Part shown: in pieces, positions 21,697 to 33,568 of the stretch | How the letters are laid out: each line of letters starts with the position of its first letter | Position numbering within the stretch: position 1 is the stretch's first letter | NCBI GenBank assembly: GCA_027886185.1 | Contig: WOAB01000568.1 | Span: 13,648,501 to 13,712,500 of the forward strand | Direction: 5' to 3' | From: Rheum nobile | Lineage: Eukaryota; Streptophyta; Magnoliopsida; Caryophyllales; Polygonaceae | DNA: 64,000 nt | Position numbers and translations under genes: made by a program | Notes under the pieces: generated by a model | The model's input: only the letters and a program-made list of their open reading frames with translations | The model's database searches: none | What the model was told of the DNA's origin: nothing

Positions 21697-22013
21697 AGAC
21701 AAATTCCACGTAATCAGATTAGAAGAAAGTCATCCATCAGACAAAATTTCAACAATCAAAGGACATGAATAGTGAAAGATCCAATACAAACAAACCAGAA
21801 AAAGAAGATTGACCATTGAAAACAAACAAACAACATATTCAGTACAACAAGAGCACAAGTATCGCAAATTAGTCAAAGACTCAATATCATATCAATGAAT
21901 TTTAGTATATCAAGATCATAAGTTGTTCCAGCTACCCTTCAAACAATACAACTCAACAAGACAAAACAAAAAAAAAGAGAAAAATGAAGGCAAGACGAAA
22001 ACCTTACTTATAA
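21697..22013. repeat. Direct duplication, copy 1
   Basis: About 317 bases, from GACAAATTCCACGTAATCAG to CGAAAACCTTACTTATA, recur at 22117-22437 with scattered substitutions. No coding sequence is seen. Confidence 0.8.
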
Positions 22014-22116
22014 GGAGGATACGAAAAAATAATAATTGAGCTAGTGGCAGAGTTGTCACCACCACCAAAATAACTTGAGACAACCTGTAATAGTGCAAAT
22101 TTATTAGAATTAGAAC

Positions 22117-22437
22117 ACGACAAACTCCACATAATCAGATTAGAAGAAAGTCACCCATCAGACAAAATTGTAACAATCAAAGGACATGAATAGTCAAAGA
22201 TCCAATACAAACAAACCAGAAAAAGAAGATTGACCATTGAAAAAAAAAACTACAGATTCAGTACAACAAGAGCAAAAGGATCACAAATTAGTCAAACACT
22301 CAATATCCTATCAATGAATTTCAGTATGTCAAGATCATAAGCCATTCCACCTACCCTCCAAACAATACAACTCACATGACAAAACACAAAAAAAAAAAAA
22401 AATGAAGGCAAGACGAAAACCTTACTTATACAATACC
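22117..22437. repeat. Direct duplication, copy 2
   Basis: This is the second copy of 21697-22013, about 85-90 percent alike by eye. The next repeat field begins at its right edge. Confidence 0.8.
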
Positions 22438-23400
22438 GACAACCAAAATATACATGAAACACAACCAAAATAAAATGCAGTCATAATTGCAAGAAGAATA
22501 TGCACAAAATACAACCATAATTACATGAAGTTGTAATCAAACTGTAATTCTTTTGTCTCTGCAGAATTCAAAAACAATAGACATATATTGTATACAATAC
22601 CAGCAACCAGAATATACATGAAACACAACCTATAATTCATACAATACCGGCAACCAGAATATACATGAAACACAACCAAAACAGAGTGCAACCATAATTG
22701 CAAGCATAATATGCACAACATACAACCACAATCACATGAAGCTGCAATCAAACCATAATTCTTTTGTCTCTATAGAATTCAAAAACAATACACATATAAT
22801 TTATACAATACCAGCAACCAGAATATACATGAAACACAACCAAAATTAATATCAGTAAGAAGAATATACAAAAAATACAACCATAATTACATGAAGCTAT
22901 AATCAAAGAGTAATTCTTTTGCCGCTGCACTACTCCACCAAAATAGAGCAACCAGAATATACACGAAACAAAACCAAAACAGAGTACAACCATAATTGCA
23001 AGTAGAATATGCACAAAATACAACCATAATTACATGAAGCTGCAACCAAACCGTAATTATTTTGCCTCTGTGGAATTAAAAAACAATATACATATCATTT
23101 TTACAATACCAGCAATCAAAATATATACATGAAACACAAACAAAATTAATATCAGCATGCAGAATATACACAAAATACAACCATAATTACATGAAGCTAT
23201 AATCAAAGAGTAATTATTTTGCATGTGCACTACTCTACCAAAATAGAGCAACCAGAATATACACAAAATACAACCAAAATTAATATGAGCAAGCACAATA
23301 TACACAAAATACACCCATAATTACATGAAGCTATAATCAAACCGTAATTCTTTTACCTCTGCACTACTCCACCAAAATAAATAGAGGAAAAACCTAATCA
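22438..23400. repeat. Tandem repeat field R1
   Basis: Composite tandem repeats are built on ATACATGAAACACAACCAAAA, AATATACACAAAATACAACC and ATAATTACATGAAGCT. Spacing between equivalent landmarks alternates roughly 49, 140 and 160 bases, so units have been duplicated and trimmed. Low-complexity minus-strand ORFs here (FVSCIFWLL-like) are translations of the repeat. Confidence 0.8.
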
Positions 23401-24850
23401 CAGACCGAACAACCAACCTAAAAAACATACGAAAAAAAATATTTTCTGAATGGAAGGGCAAAAAGTTGACACCACAACTATAAACCTAGAACAACAACTT
23501 ATAATTATTACAATCAGAGACAAATACAAACTTAAGAAACACCTGTATAATGACCACGACCGCACAAGACAAACGCAAAAAATCTAAGATGAGAAATGAG
23601 GAAACAAAGAGAACAATTTAATATCCGACCCAATACATACAAACATATAACTCACAATGACCCAAAAAATACAAAACAACAACACAATGAACAAACAGTC
23701 TACTTATAATCATTATAATCAGATACAATTACAAAACTAAGAAATACATGTATAACAACCATGACGGTACAAGACAGACGCAAGAAACCTGTATAGCGAT
23801 CGCAACAACACAAGACAAACGCAAAAAGTCTAAGATGAGAAATGTGGAAACAGAGAGAAACTCATATCAGATAGCGGTAAAATATAACAACAACACAATA
23901 CACAAACAGCCTAGTCATATAATTATTACAATCGGAGACAAAGGCAAACTTAAGAAATACTTGTATAATCACAGCGACTGCACAAGTCAAACGCAATAAA
24001 TCTAATATGAGAAATGTGGAAACAAAGAGAATCACAGATGAAATAGAGGGCAAACAGAATCGGAGACAAAAACAAACTTAAAAAATACTTGTATAATGAC
24101 CGCGACGACACGAGTCAAACGCAAGAAATCTAATATGAGAAATGTGGAAACAAAGAGAATCTCAGATGAGATAGCAGACAAACAGAATCTCAGATCAGAT
24201 AGCGGAAAAATACAAAACAACAATACAATGCACAAACAGTCTAGTTATAATTATTACAATCAGAGACAAAGACAAACTTAAGAAATACTTGTATAATGAC
24301 TGCGACAACACAAGACAAACGCAAGAAATCTAAGATGAGAAATGTGTAAACAAAGAGAATCTCATATCATATAGCGGAGAAATACAAAACAATGACACAA
24401 TGCACAAACAGTCTAGTAATCGGAGACAAAGACAAACTCTCAGATCAGATAGATGAAAAAATAACACAATGCACAAACAGTGTGTAAACAAAGAGAATAT
24501 CGGATCAGATACCGGAAAAATACAAAACAACGACACAATGCACAAACAATTTAGTAATCGTAGACAAAGACTAACTCTCAAATCAGATAGATGAAAAATA
24601 CAAAACAACAACACAATGCACAAACAATCTAGTTATAATTATTACAACTGGAGACAAAGACAAACTTAAAAAATACATGTATAATGACCGCGACGACAAG
24701 AAATCTAAAATAAGAAATGTGGAAACAAAGAGAATCTCATATGAGATAGCGGAAAAAATACAAAACAACAACACAATGCACAAACAGTCTAGCACTCAGA
24801 GACAAAGACAAGCTTAAGAAATACATGTATAATGACCGCGACGACATAAG
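23401..24850. repeat. Tandem repeat field R2
   Basis: Units contain CAATGCACAAACAGTCTAG, GAGACAAAGACAAACTTAAG, TTGTATAATGACCGCGAC and GAAATGTGGAAACAAAGAG in fixed order. The full unit is about 170-190 bases; shorter derivatives of about 70 bases occur at 24400-24600. ORFs in it are repeat translations. Confidence 0.8.
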
Positions 24851-25440
24851 ACAAACGCATGAAATCTAAGATGAGAAATGTAGAAACAAAGGGAATCCCA
24901 CACAAAAGGCTGAAAGAAAAGAATCGGAGATTAGGGTTAGTAGAAAAAAGATGATAAACAAAGGAATCCCACACAAAAGGCCGAAAGAAACAAAATCGGA
25001 GATTAGGGTTACTAGAAAAAAGACGATAGAGATGAACGAAGATCAAAAACCAACTTCACAGATAGAGATGCCCAAACAGAGAAACCAAGTTCACAGACGA
25101 ATATGGCGAAAGAGGAATTCACACATATAGATGAACAAAATAGAAAATTCGAGAATGGAAGCAGAGGAAGAAGACGATAGAGACGAACAAAGATCAGAAA
25201 CCAACTTCACATATGGAGATGCCCAAACAGAGAAACCAAATTCACAGTCGAAGAGAAATTCGCAGATGGAGATGAACAAAATAGAAAATTCGAGAATGGA
25301 AGCAGAGGAAGAAGACGATAGAGACGAACAAAGATCATAAACCAACTTCACAGATGGAGATGCCCAAACAGAGAAACCAAATTCACAGACGAAGAGTAGG
25401 CAAGAGAGAGGCAGAGAAAAACGACACGGAAGCAGCAAGC
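24851..25440. repeat. Tandem repeat field R3
   Basis: Two sub-blocks are seen: an approximately 67-bp unit (AATCCCACACAAAAGGC, GAGATTAGGGTT) at 24890-25020, and an approximately 140-bp unit (AAAATTCGAGAATGGAAGCA, AGATGCCCAAACAGAGAAAC) at 25040-25395. The overlapping ORFs of about 70-115 codons follow the repeat period. Confidence 0.75.
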
Positions 25441-25582
25441 GTAAATCCTAACCTCCACAACCAACTATAAGACCCAAAAGCTTAGTACAATACAAAAGCA
25501 CGCGACCTACACGTGACACGGGCTACTGTTCATTTTCGCAAGCTAGACTTTTAGAATAAGTAAGATTTATTTAAACAATGAA

Positions 25583-25587
25583 AGGAC
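25583..25587 (+). repeat. Probable target-site duplication of copia E, left copy
   Basis: AGGAC here compares with AGGAT at 30563-30567, four of five bases. It is consistent with an older insertion. Confidence 0.6.
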
Positions 25588-25772
25588 TGTTATAATATTA
25601 TGTATTTGGATGTACATAAGATAAATCCCATATAAACCCTAAAGTTGGCTTATGGGTCAAACATTGTAAACCCTATATATACCCTCATTGGAGATCTAAT
25701 AATACACAAGTTTACTCTCTCTTTATTCTCTTTTCTTCTCTCAAATTTCTCTATTTCTCTTCATTTATAACA
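25588..25772 (+). repeat. 5' LTR of copia E
   Basis: This 185-bp LTR has terminal TGTTATAA and TTATAACA forming an inverted pair, and a CTATATATA TATA-like stretch at about 25672. Confidence 0.85.
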
Positions 25773-26214
25773 CGTTATCAGCACGAATTGCTCATTGACT
25801 CATTCTTGCAGCCACCTTGAAGATTTAAAGTAAGATTCTTGTGCTCTACCATAAATTAAAGTAACACTCTTGTGCTCTCAGTTTTGATCGTACTGCACAT
25901 AGAAATAACAGTGCTTACTTTTGCCCACTTGCATCAATTCGATATTTTTCCTCCTTCGTTCATTCTATATAATGACTACTGTATATTTATTGTTTTCTTT
26001 ATCTTTTAGTTTTACATTAACGGTTCTTACTTGTTCTTCAAATTGAGAACAAATTGGTTGCAGGGAATTCACTGATATAGTTTCGAATTTTCTCTCTCTT
26101 TCTTTATATACTTTCATTTACTTAACTATTAGTAATTGTTCTTACTTGTTTCGATTTGAAAATCTTTACATCATCTCCCGTAGAGAACGTGGATGTAAAT
26201 AGAAAGAAAGAAAA

Positions 26215-26760
26215 AATCAATAATCCCCCGAAGAGGATGTATTTTCAATCTCTGAAGGGATAATTTTCAATCCCTGAAGCGATAGATTTCAATCCCTGAA
26301 GCGATAGTTTTCAATCCCTGAAGCGATAGTTTTCAATCCCTGAAGCGATAACTCTCAATCCCTGAAGCGATAACTCACAATCCCTGAAGCGATAACTCAC
26401 AATCCCTGAAGTGATAGTTTTCAATCCCTAAAGTGATAGTTTTCAATCCCTAGAGTGATACTTTTAAATCCCTGAAGTGATAATTTCCAATCCTTGAAGT
26501 GACAGTTTTCAATCCCTGAAGTGACAATTTTCAATCCCTGAAGTGATAGTTTAATTTTCAATCCCTGGAGCGATAGTTTAGTTTCAATCCCTGGAGCGAT
26601 AGTTTAGTTTCAATCCCTGGAGCGATAGTTTAGTTTTCAATCTCTGAAGCGATAGTTTAGTTTTGAATCCCTGAAGCGATGGTTTTGAAACAATAGTTTT
26701 CAATTCCTGAAACGATAGTTTTCAATCCATTTCCCTAAAGCGATAATTTTATATCTTGAA
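26215..26760 (+). repeat. Leader minisatellite of copia E
   Basis: About 21 tandem units of 22-25 bp with core CAATCCCTGAAGCGATAGTT lie between the 5' LTR and the expected gag start. Looser relatives (CCCGAAGAGGAT, CCTGAAGTGGATG, CCTGTAGTGATAAG) continue to about 27760. The repeat is untranslated. Confidence 0.85.
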
Positions 26761-27590
26761 AAGGATATGTTTATTCTAAATAGGTGGATCCATCCTTGAA
26801 GATGATGTGTTTATAAGGATTATATCACCCAGTAGTGTGATGGATTTCATTCCCCGAAGCGGATGACATATTAAAAATCTAATTACTTATCCATTTTATT
26901 TGTAAGCTTGTTTATTTTTAGTTGCATATTTTTTTTCACGTTCTTTTATTTTGTTCTTATACTATTGAAAGTTGACATTCCCTGAAGTGGATGCACACAT
27001 AATATATTTGTCTAGGTATAGACAAATCCAAAATCATCCCTGTAGTGATAAGCTCTATCTCCCGAAGTAGACGAAACAATAAACCACATTACTCCTTTGT
27101 AGTGAGTAACTGTAGAAAATATCATCTCCTGAAGCAGATATTAACAGGATATATTAGAAATAACCTCCTGTAGTAGGTTATGAAAGGATCAATAAATTTG
27201 GTGTTTAATTTATTGTCACCCGAAGTTGACAACGATCATATTTAATTATTTAAGTAATGTTGACTTGATGTGAAACCCCTTGGTAGCCATGTTCTTGAAG
27301 GTAAAGAACTCGCCTTGGCGCGCAAGAGATTTCTGTTTTTGGTCCCGTTTTTGGCGAAGTATAACTTTCTGATCCGAATTCCGAATTGAGTGATTCCAAC
27401 TCTAGAATAAAGATCCAGAAGTATACTTGAATCCCTCCAAATTTCGGAGCGTTTGGATTAGGGAATCAAAAGTTATGGCGACTACAAAATCGTGTTGCAG
27501 GTGCTACCGCGAATTAGGGTTTCGGATGATTGATCTCCGGTTTGTATGTTTGAGGGATTCGAATAATTATTTAAGTAATGTTGCTTGTGT

Positions 27591-27592
<2 letters not shown>

Positions 27593-27644
<52 letters not shown>
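27593..27644. repeat. (AT)n microsatellite
   Basis: About 25 AT units. The neighbouring ORF with an Ile/Tyr run (27427-27702) is its translation. Confidence 0.95.
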
Positions 27645-27649
<5 letters not shown>

Positions 27650-27699
27650 TCATTAATTATGTTTACTTTTACATATTTTATGTATTTATAGCAAAATAT

Positions 27700-30377
27700 T
27701 AAGTTTCATCCTTGGGAGTGGATATACACATAAAATCAAATTGTCCTTGAAGTGACATGATTCCTCTAAATGAAAGAATGATGAATTTATCTTCATTACT
27801 AGTGTTTTAGTCCTTCAATTTATTTTGGAATAGTTGCTATGATTGCAACACCAAATTTTTAAGGGTTTTCAGAAGAAACAATTTAACACGTGGTTTAAGT
27901 GTTAAAATTCATTTAGCTAAACGAATTTGGGATAAGAATTAGCACTTGGAATTCATGTGAAATTGTGCTAAACTAATGATTATATCATTCTATCATCAAC
28001 TCTATGAGAGTATTAAGACTTAATATTTTGACAATTTAGAGATCACTATATACTCTTGAAGAGTTCCATGATCATATGTCAATTTTGTACTATGGTATAG
28101 TACATATTTTAAGGCATCTATTTTTATTCGAAAGTTAGAAATTAAGGTAATGATTTATCTAATTTTGAGTTGATGATATCCCAAATATTAAAGGATCATC
28201 CATATGGAAATTTCAATGGTGGGAACTATTGTCGATAATGTCATTATTACTTATACCATTTTGATAAACCAGAAGTTTCTTTATCCTGCAAAATGGCAAA
28301 AACCAAGTGTGAAATATAAGGTTTAGAAAGAGCGTCTCATTCATGACCCCAGAAGAGGTCTATCTTGTTATTAGAAAAAAAAACAATATATTAAATGAGT
28401 AACACTCTATGTTTCCAAGTTCAGGACAAACTTGTTGATCATTTGAAAAGATATATATTCAACAAATTGGTTATCATGCAAAATTCATGAATGAGGAAAA
28501 TATCGAATATCTATCTTAAAGTTCATAGAAAACTTCGCACACTAGGTATATACGACAGCCCATTGAATCATATAATATTTCTAACCAGAAGTTAGTTGAT
28601 GGCAAAAATATTTCTTTGTGGCAAAAATAAATCCGATCACCTAAGTGAAGTAATGATGTGCAGGATCATTATAAATTCACTCAAACACCTACTAAAGGAC
28701 CGGAGGATCCTAGGACATGGAGTCCTTGTCTTAGAGTGATCGTAATTACACGACTTGTTTTCTTGGTAACAATGTCGATTATGTAAAGAGTAAATGCATA
28801 GTCTCCATGTTTCTTGACATATTCAAGAATATATATGAGGACTAATAACACCGTCATATGGACCAATGTTAGTTGTTCATATATTTTATGATATTGATAG
28901 ATGCCTCAACACATTGGTCACACGAAACATAAAATGGGAGAAATAAATCAATCAAGTAGTGTAACGGTTGAGCATCGGATAGCTCACACTATTTAATAGA
29001 ACGACATAGTACAGTCGTTAATTATATGGTCATCAAATCATAGTTGGGTTAAAGCTAATACATGAAACGATCTAGAAGAATCGTTGACCGTGTGAGGTCA
29101 TACAAAGTTTAAATGTCAAGAATTAAGTTTGACTTTGACTGACCATGATATATTTCTTTAATTAAAACTTATCTCTAGAAGAGAACTGAAAGTATATAGA
29201 TGTACGGTGTATGTCCCATCCTCACCCTAAATGAACTAAATTAATTCCACAAGGAAAGTTGGGATTCTACGAGGGCAGGAGTCCCTATAGATTATTGAAT
29301 ACCTAGAGCTTATATTGGGTGATCGCTCGGTATCAAGATTATCATTTTGAAGAGATAAAATCCCAACTTTAGGGGGAGCGGAAAATGAGACTAATATGTA
29401 TAAGAGATTGCACGGAATGCAAATTCTCGATAATTTTATATCCCTGGTTGAACGAACATGAACTAGAAGTTCAACGGATCGTATACATAATGATATAGCT
29501 AGGATGCTATAAATTGCACTTACTAAAAGCCAAGAAAGTGACGGAGTCACATATACCAATTGAAATGCCTAGCTCATTTGGAGGTTCTCCTAGTAACTCC
29601 ACACCAATCCACTACAAGGGAGTCTTAATTATGCCAGAAGCGTGAGAGACTTTAGACTATATCTGAAGCTTATTTTTTGAAGAGGAATTATATATTGCAG
29701 CTTAACAAGCTATTAATTGTTGACACGTGACGTTTCTTGAGATAAGTTCTTCAAGAAAATCGTATCTCAGATTACACATCAAAAGCACGGACTTTAAAGG
29801 ACATGTACAAAATGTTTGTTACAATCCAATTCGGAAGGACTCGAAATGTGCTTGTCCTTGATGATGTTGTTTGAATAAATACTTGCACCAGAAGTGACAT
29901 ACGAGAAAGTTAATGATTCTTGATCAATGAAAATACGTCGACAATGATGATTGGTAAAGCTTAGAAAGGCGATTCAAGCGAAGTTAAATTTTGTATATTA
30001 AAAGTGATATGTTTTGGACCAGTTACATATGTAAATCATTAATTTGGAAATGGTTATATGCATTGGTTTGTATTTGTATTTTTTATACATGTATGTACAT
30101 GCAAGTTCTTGTAGAACCGAGATTTATGTTCAAATGGAGATATATGAAGGTCATGCATCACTCCACACTCAATCACTTACATATTGACGATATCTATCTA
30201 CACTCATGAGCTTTGAGTCGAAGGGAGGATTAGTTCAGCAGATTCAGTCAAGCAATGTTAATTGAGGGGGAGAACTACAACTGCACTCTTTTTCCCTTAG
30301 TCTTGGTTTTTATCCCATTGGGTTTTTTCAGACAAGGTTTTTAACGAGGCAGTTAGTGATGTACATCCAAGGGGGAG
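27700..30377 (+). other. Decayed interior of copia E
   Basis: No frame gives recognisable copia domains and ORFs stay below about 110 codons. The last 100 bases keep the element's conserved 3' motif and a polypurine tract (AAGGGGGAG at 30369-30377). Confidence 0.6.
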
Positions 30378-30562
30378 TGTTATAATATTATGTATTTGGA
30401 TGTACATAAGATAAAGTCCATATAAACCCTAAAGTTGGCTTATGGGTCAAGCATTGTAAACCCTATATATACCCTCATTAGAGATCTAATAATACACAAG
30501 TTTACTCTCTCTTTATTCTCTTTTCTTCTCTCAAATCTCTCTATTTCTCTTCATTTATAACA
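30378..30562 (+). repeat. 3' LTR of copia E
   Basis: This 185-bp LTR is nearly identical to 25588-25772. It is followed by AGGAT, the probable target duplication. Confidence 0.85.
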
Positions 30563-30567
30563 AGGAT

Positions 30568-32136
30568 CGTGGATTTTCAAATTATGAGTGATATTGAACA
30601 AAGTTTTTCTTTAATGAACAAAACTGTTTTACATGCTCATGAATTTGTTTAGCATTTTGTTTGAGAATTGGTAAAATGTCTAAAATAGGATGGTCATTAT
30701 TTGGTAAATAAAATCATCTAAATACAATTGATATATTTGATGATAGAACCGTAGTTCATAGCAACTTTGAATCTTTAAATTATGTATTTTTTTAGTGGGT
30801 TTATTTATAACATGATATTTCCGTCATCCTTAATCAAATCTACGGGAATATCATTCTATCATGTGGAATAAAATATATTAATTTAATGTTAAAAGTTGTA
30901 AGTGAATTTGTTAAGATTTGGTCAAATTCGAATAAAGTACTTTATAATTTAGTTAAAAATTATATTTTTAGTCAGATTTGACACGGGATAGATTGTATGG
31001 TTCAAGCAATATATTTAGCTAAATAAAAATTAACTATTATCAATATAGTTAAAAAACCTATTTTGATATGATTAATATTAATATAGGTGTTGTTAAAAAA
31101 TCAAATTTGATTATGTATTTGACATGTAAATTTTTGGCAAACATGTGCAAACTTAAACAAATTAATAAAAACAATTGATAGACTAAAATCAATGTTGGTT
31201 CCTAATACAAAGGAAAATTTTACATAATAAAGGAGACGTAATATTACAAAATGTAACGATTAATCTCATGATCTCAAAGGAGACGTAATAGATATATGAG
31301 AGACATGTTTTGATTTGAGGATATTCTTTATTTTTGAATAATATAAAAGAAAATAAAAAGAAACTATTAAGCACCTATCGACTGGGTATTCAGGAAAAAA
31401 AAATCAAATCTCAAGATCATTACACGAAATATGTCAAATTTTGGTGGACCACACAAATTAAGCGCATCTCAAGGTTATTGATCGAGAAAATCGAAAAATA
31501 TAAGAATCGAATTTGATAAACTTTACCCAAAATTTCTAAAAGAAGACAAATATATTTTAACAAGTTTTAGGTCTAAAAAGATAATTAGATTTTTTTTATC
31601 AGCTAAGATAATTAGATTTTAACGGAGTACGAAAAAACTTATCTTTTAGCTATTCTTAAATCAGACTTCAAATACAGCTATCAATACTATCTTTATAAAG
31701 AATTACATTTTTAACCTTATGACATGCATATGGTATTATAGTTTAATAGGGATATAATCTATTATTCTACTATATATACTAAATTACAACCTAATTAAAC
31801 CTAATTATGCCATATGACAACCCTCATAAAAACCGTCATATGTTATTTTCTCTTCTTTTTTTTTTACTTTTTTTAAATAAATTTAATTATACATCAAAGA
31901 TTTTATTCTAAACCTATTACTAATCTCTTTCTAATTTAAATTCAAATCAAGCACATCTATTACAAGTTAATTACAGATTATAAATCTAAAATTTCCTAAT
32001 TATATACAAATCCAATATTTTACTATCTAATTATATGGATGAGAGATTCGAAATTATAATATGAATCTGATTTTGATATCAACATTATCTAGATTTATTT
32101 TTTAAATACATATATTAATTTTAATAATTATTAATA
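30568..32136. other. AT-rich non-coding DNA
   Basis: No gene is recognised. At 31776 the sequence TCTACTATATATACTAAATT followed by ATGCCATATGACA resembles Helitron 5' ends seen at 44-50 kb, in plus orientation; no partner 3' end was found. Confidence 0.45.
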
Positions 32137-33182
32137 CTAGTAGATTGACACGTGCCTTGTACGGGTTCTTGTAATAAAGAAGTGTATGTAATATTAAATA
32201 AATAATAGTAATTAACTATTATAAAAGAAAACCAACAATATTTTACACCAATAATGTCATATAATAATAACGATGAATACCAAATAAATCTCCCAAAATA
32301 AGAAAACATTGTACGATAATAATGTTGATAAAGTGAAAACCATAGAATAAGTCTTATGTAAGAATTAATAACTTGAATGTCATATGCAACACACTTAGTC
32401 CTTCTTTTTCTTTACGAATTTCTTCATCAATTTCTTGTTACGTGAAGTAAAAAGTTGAACTTGTGCACCATCTTCTTCATTATTATCTTCTAGCAATAAG
32501 TAGTCACTGGAGCGCTTGGAAAGGAGTGAGCATTTAATTGGATGACACAATGGAGTGTTCAGGCTTAGACGGTAGAGGTTCGACATTGTTTCGAAATATT
32601 AAATATAAGTGTATGAGTAATTAGTTAATGAAATATATAATATGGTGTCATATATGTTATATAGGAACAATATAGTAAATATCTGAGTATCCGAAATCAA
32701 CTTTTTGAATTCAAAAATTAAAGTTGGATGGTCAGTCATATTGAAAATAGTGAATCCACGACTATGTTCATACAACTTGAACCCATCAATATCAATCCTA
32801 AATAAATAAGTTTTCCTAATGAACACTTTAATTTCTTCAGACATATTGCTATCATCCATATCATGTACATTAGGAAATAAATTTAATAGAATAAAAAAAA
32901 TAAGGGAAGTATATGACAAATTAGGCAAGTAACATAATGTAGTATCAATATAAAAATAGAATCTCCTAATGTTTTTAAATGAAGTTGAACATTTGTTGAA
33001 TCGGAGCCTAGAAATTAGGTAACAAATAAAAAAATAAAATTAGATTTGATTATAATTTAACAAAATTATGATATATAAGTGTCTAATTTATGAGATAATT
33101 AATTACAAATTGATACATAGAATTTGTGGGATCGGAATTAATATAGTGGCTCTAAATTTTTTTACTTTAATATATATATAGA
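32137..33182 (-). mobile_element. Helitron B, about 1.05 kb, with RPA-like remnants
   Basis: Read on the minus strand it starts TCTATATATATATTAAAG (T at 33182, preceded by A) and ends with CTAG at 32140-32137, followed by T. It has an imperfect hairpin (ACCCGTACAAGGCACGTG) just before the end. That fits the Helitron rule A|TC...CTAG|T, insertion between A and T without target duplication. Inside, minus-strand frames resemble replication protein A, a gene often carried by plant Helitrons. Confidence 0.6.
32395..32928 (-). pseudogene. RPA70-like fragment inside Helitron B
   Basis: Two minus-strand ORFs, 32928-32599 and 32586-32395, carry a segment (KTYLFRIDIDGFKLYEHS then FTIFNMTDHPTLIFEFKK) that resembles the C-terminal OB-fold region of the RPA1-like single-strand DNA-binding proteins encoded by plant Helitrons. 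The second ends in a Lys-rich tail. The fragments are too short to be functional and no zinc ribbon is visible. Confidence 0.5.
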
Positions 33183-33568
33183 TTTTTTATTCAACATATG
33201 ATGTAAACCCTCGTGCTAGACATAAGAATTATACTACTTATATTCTTAGAGGGAGGATCAAATGAGCACAAGGGCTATAGTAAGCATTGGGCATTAATTC
33301 TAGCCGTCCACGTGTCTCCATCCACCGGCTGTGAATCTTCCATCATTTAACATCAAAACCCTACACGGAGGGGCATTTTCGTACTTTTCCCTTTCATTTG
33401 TTCTGTTGCCTGTCTCCTTCGATTTGCTCTCGTCTCTCTTGGCGACTAAGCTGTTCCTCAATCGCCATTGAATCAGTTATTCGTCGCGCTCCTCGCAGTT
33501 GTTTTGTTGCTCGATCTCGCATTGTTTAATCTATTCAGGCTTTCGGATTGATTCGCATAGGTGTATCC
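33183..33568 (+). other. Left end and promoter region of MULE-2
   Basis: MULE-2 probably begins in 33240-33330: GGGAGGATCAAATGAGCACA resembles starts of FAR1-type MULEs, from memory. A CT-rich 5' leader precedes the transposase start codon at 33569. No clear inverted repeat matches the right end near 43980-44040. Confidence 0.4.

Larger units (their letters stand above)
25588..30562 (+). mobile_element. Ty1/copia element E, short LTRs, coding region lost
   Basis: Two 185-bp LTRs (25588-25772 and 30378-30562) start TGTTATAATATTATG and end TTTATAACA, differing at about five positions by eye. The leader begins CGTTATCAGCACGA, a sequence typical of a class of short-LTR plant copia elements (Ale/Retrofit-like, from memory). 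The 3' end has the matching GGTTTTTATCCCATTGGG and GGTTTTTAACGAGGC stretches before CCAAGGGGGAG. No protease, integrase or RT motif was found in about 4.6 kb, so the element is non-autonomous or degenerate. The strong LTR similarity against a dead interior suggests that a defective copy was mobilised in trans. Confidence 0.8.

Noticed and set aside
25091..25438. 115-codon minus-strand ORF
   Set aside because: It is two copies of a 140-bp tandem repeat; the peptide repeats with the DNA unit and no domain is present.
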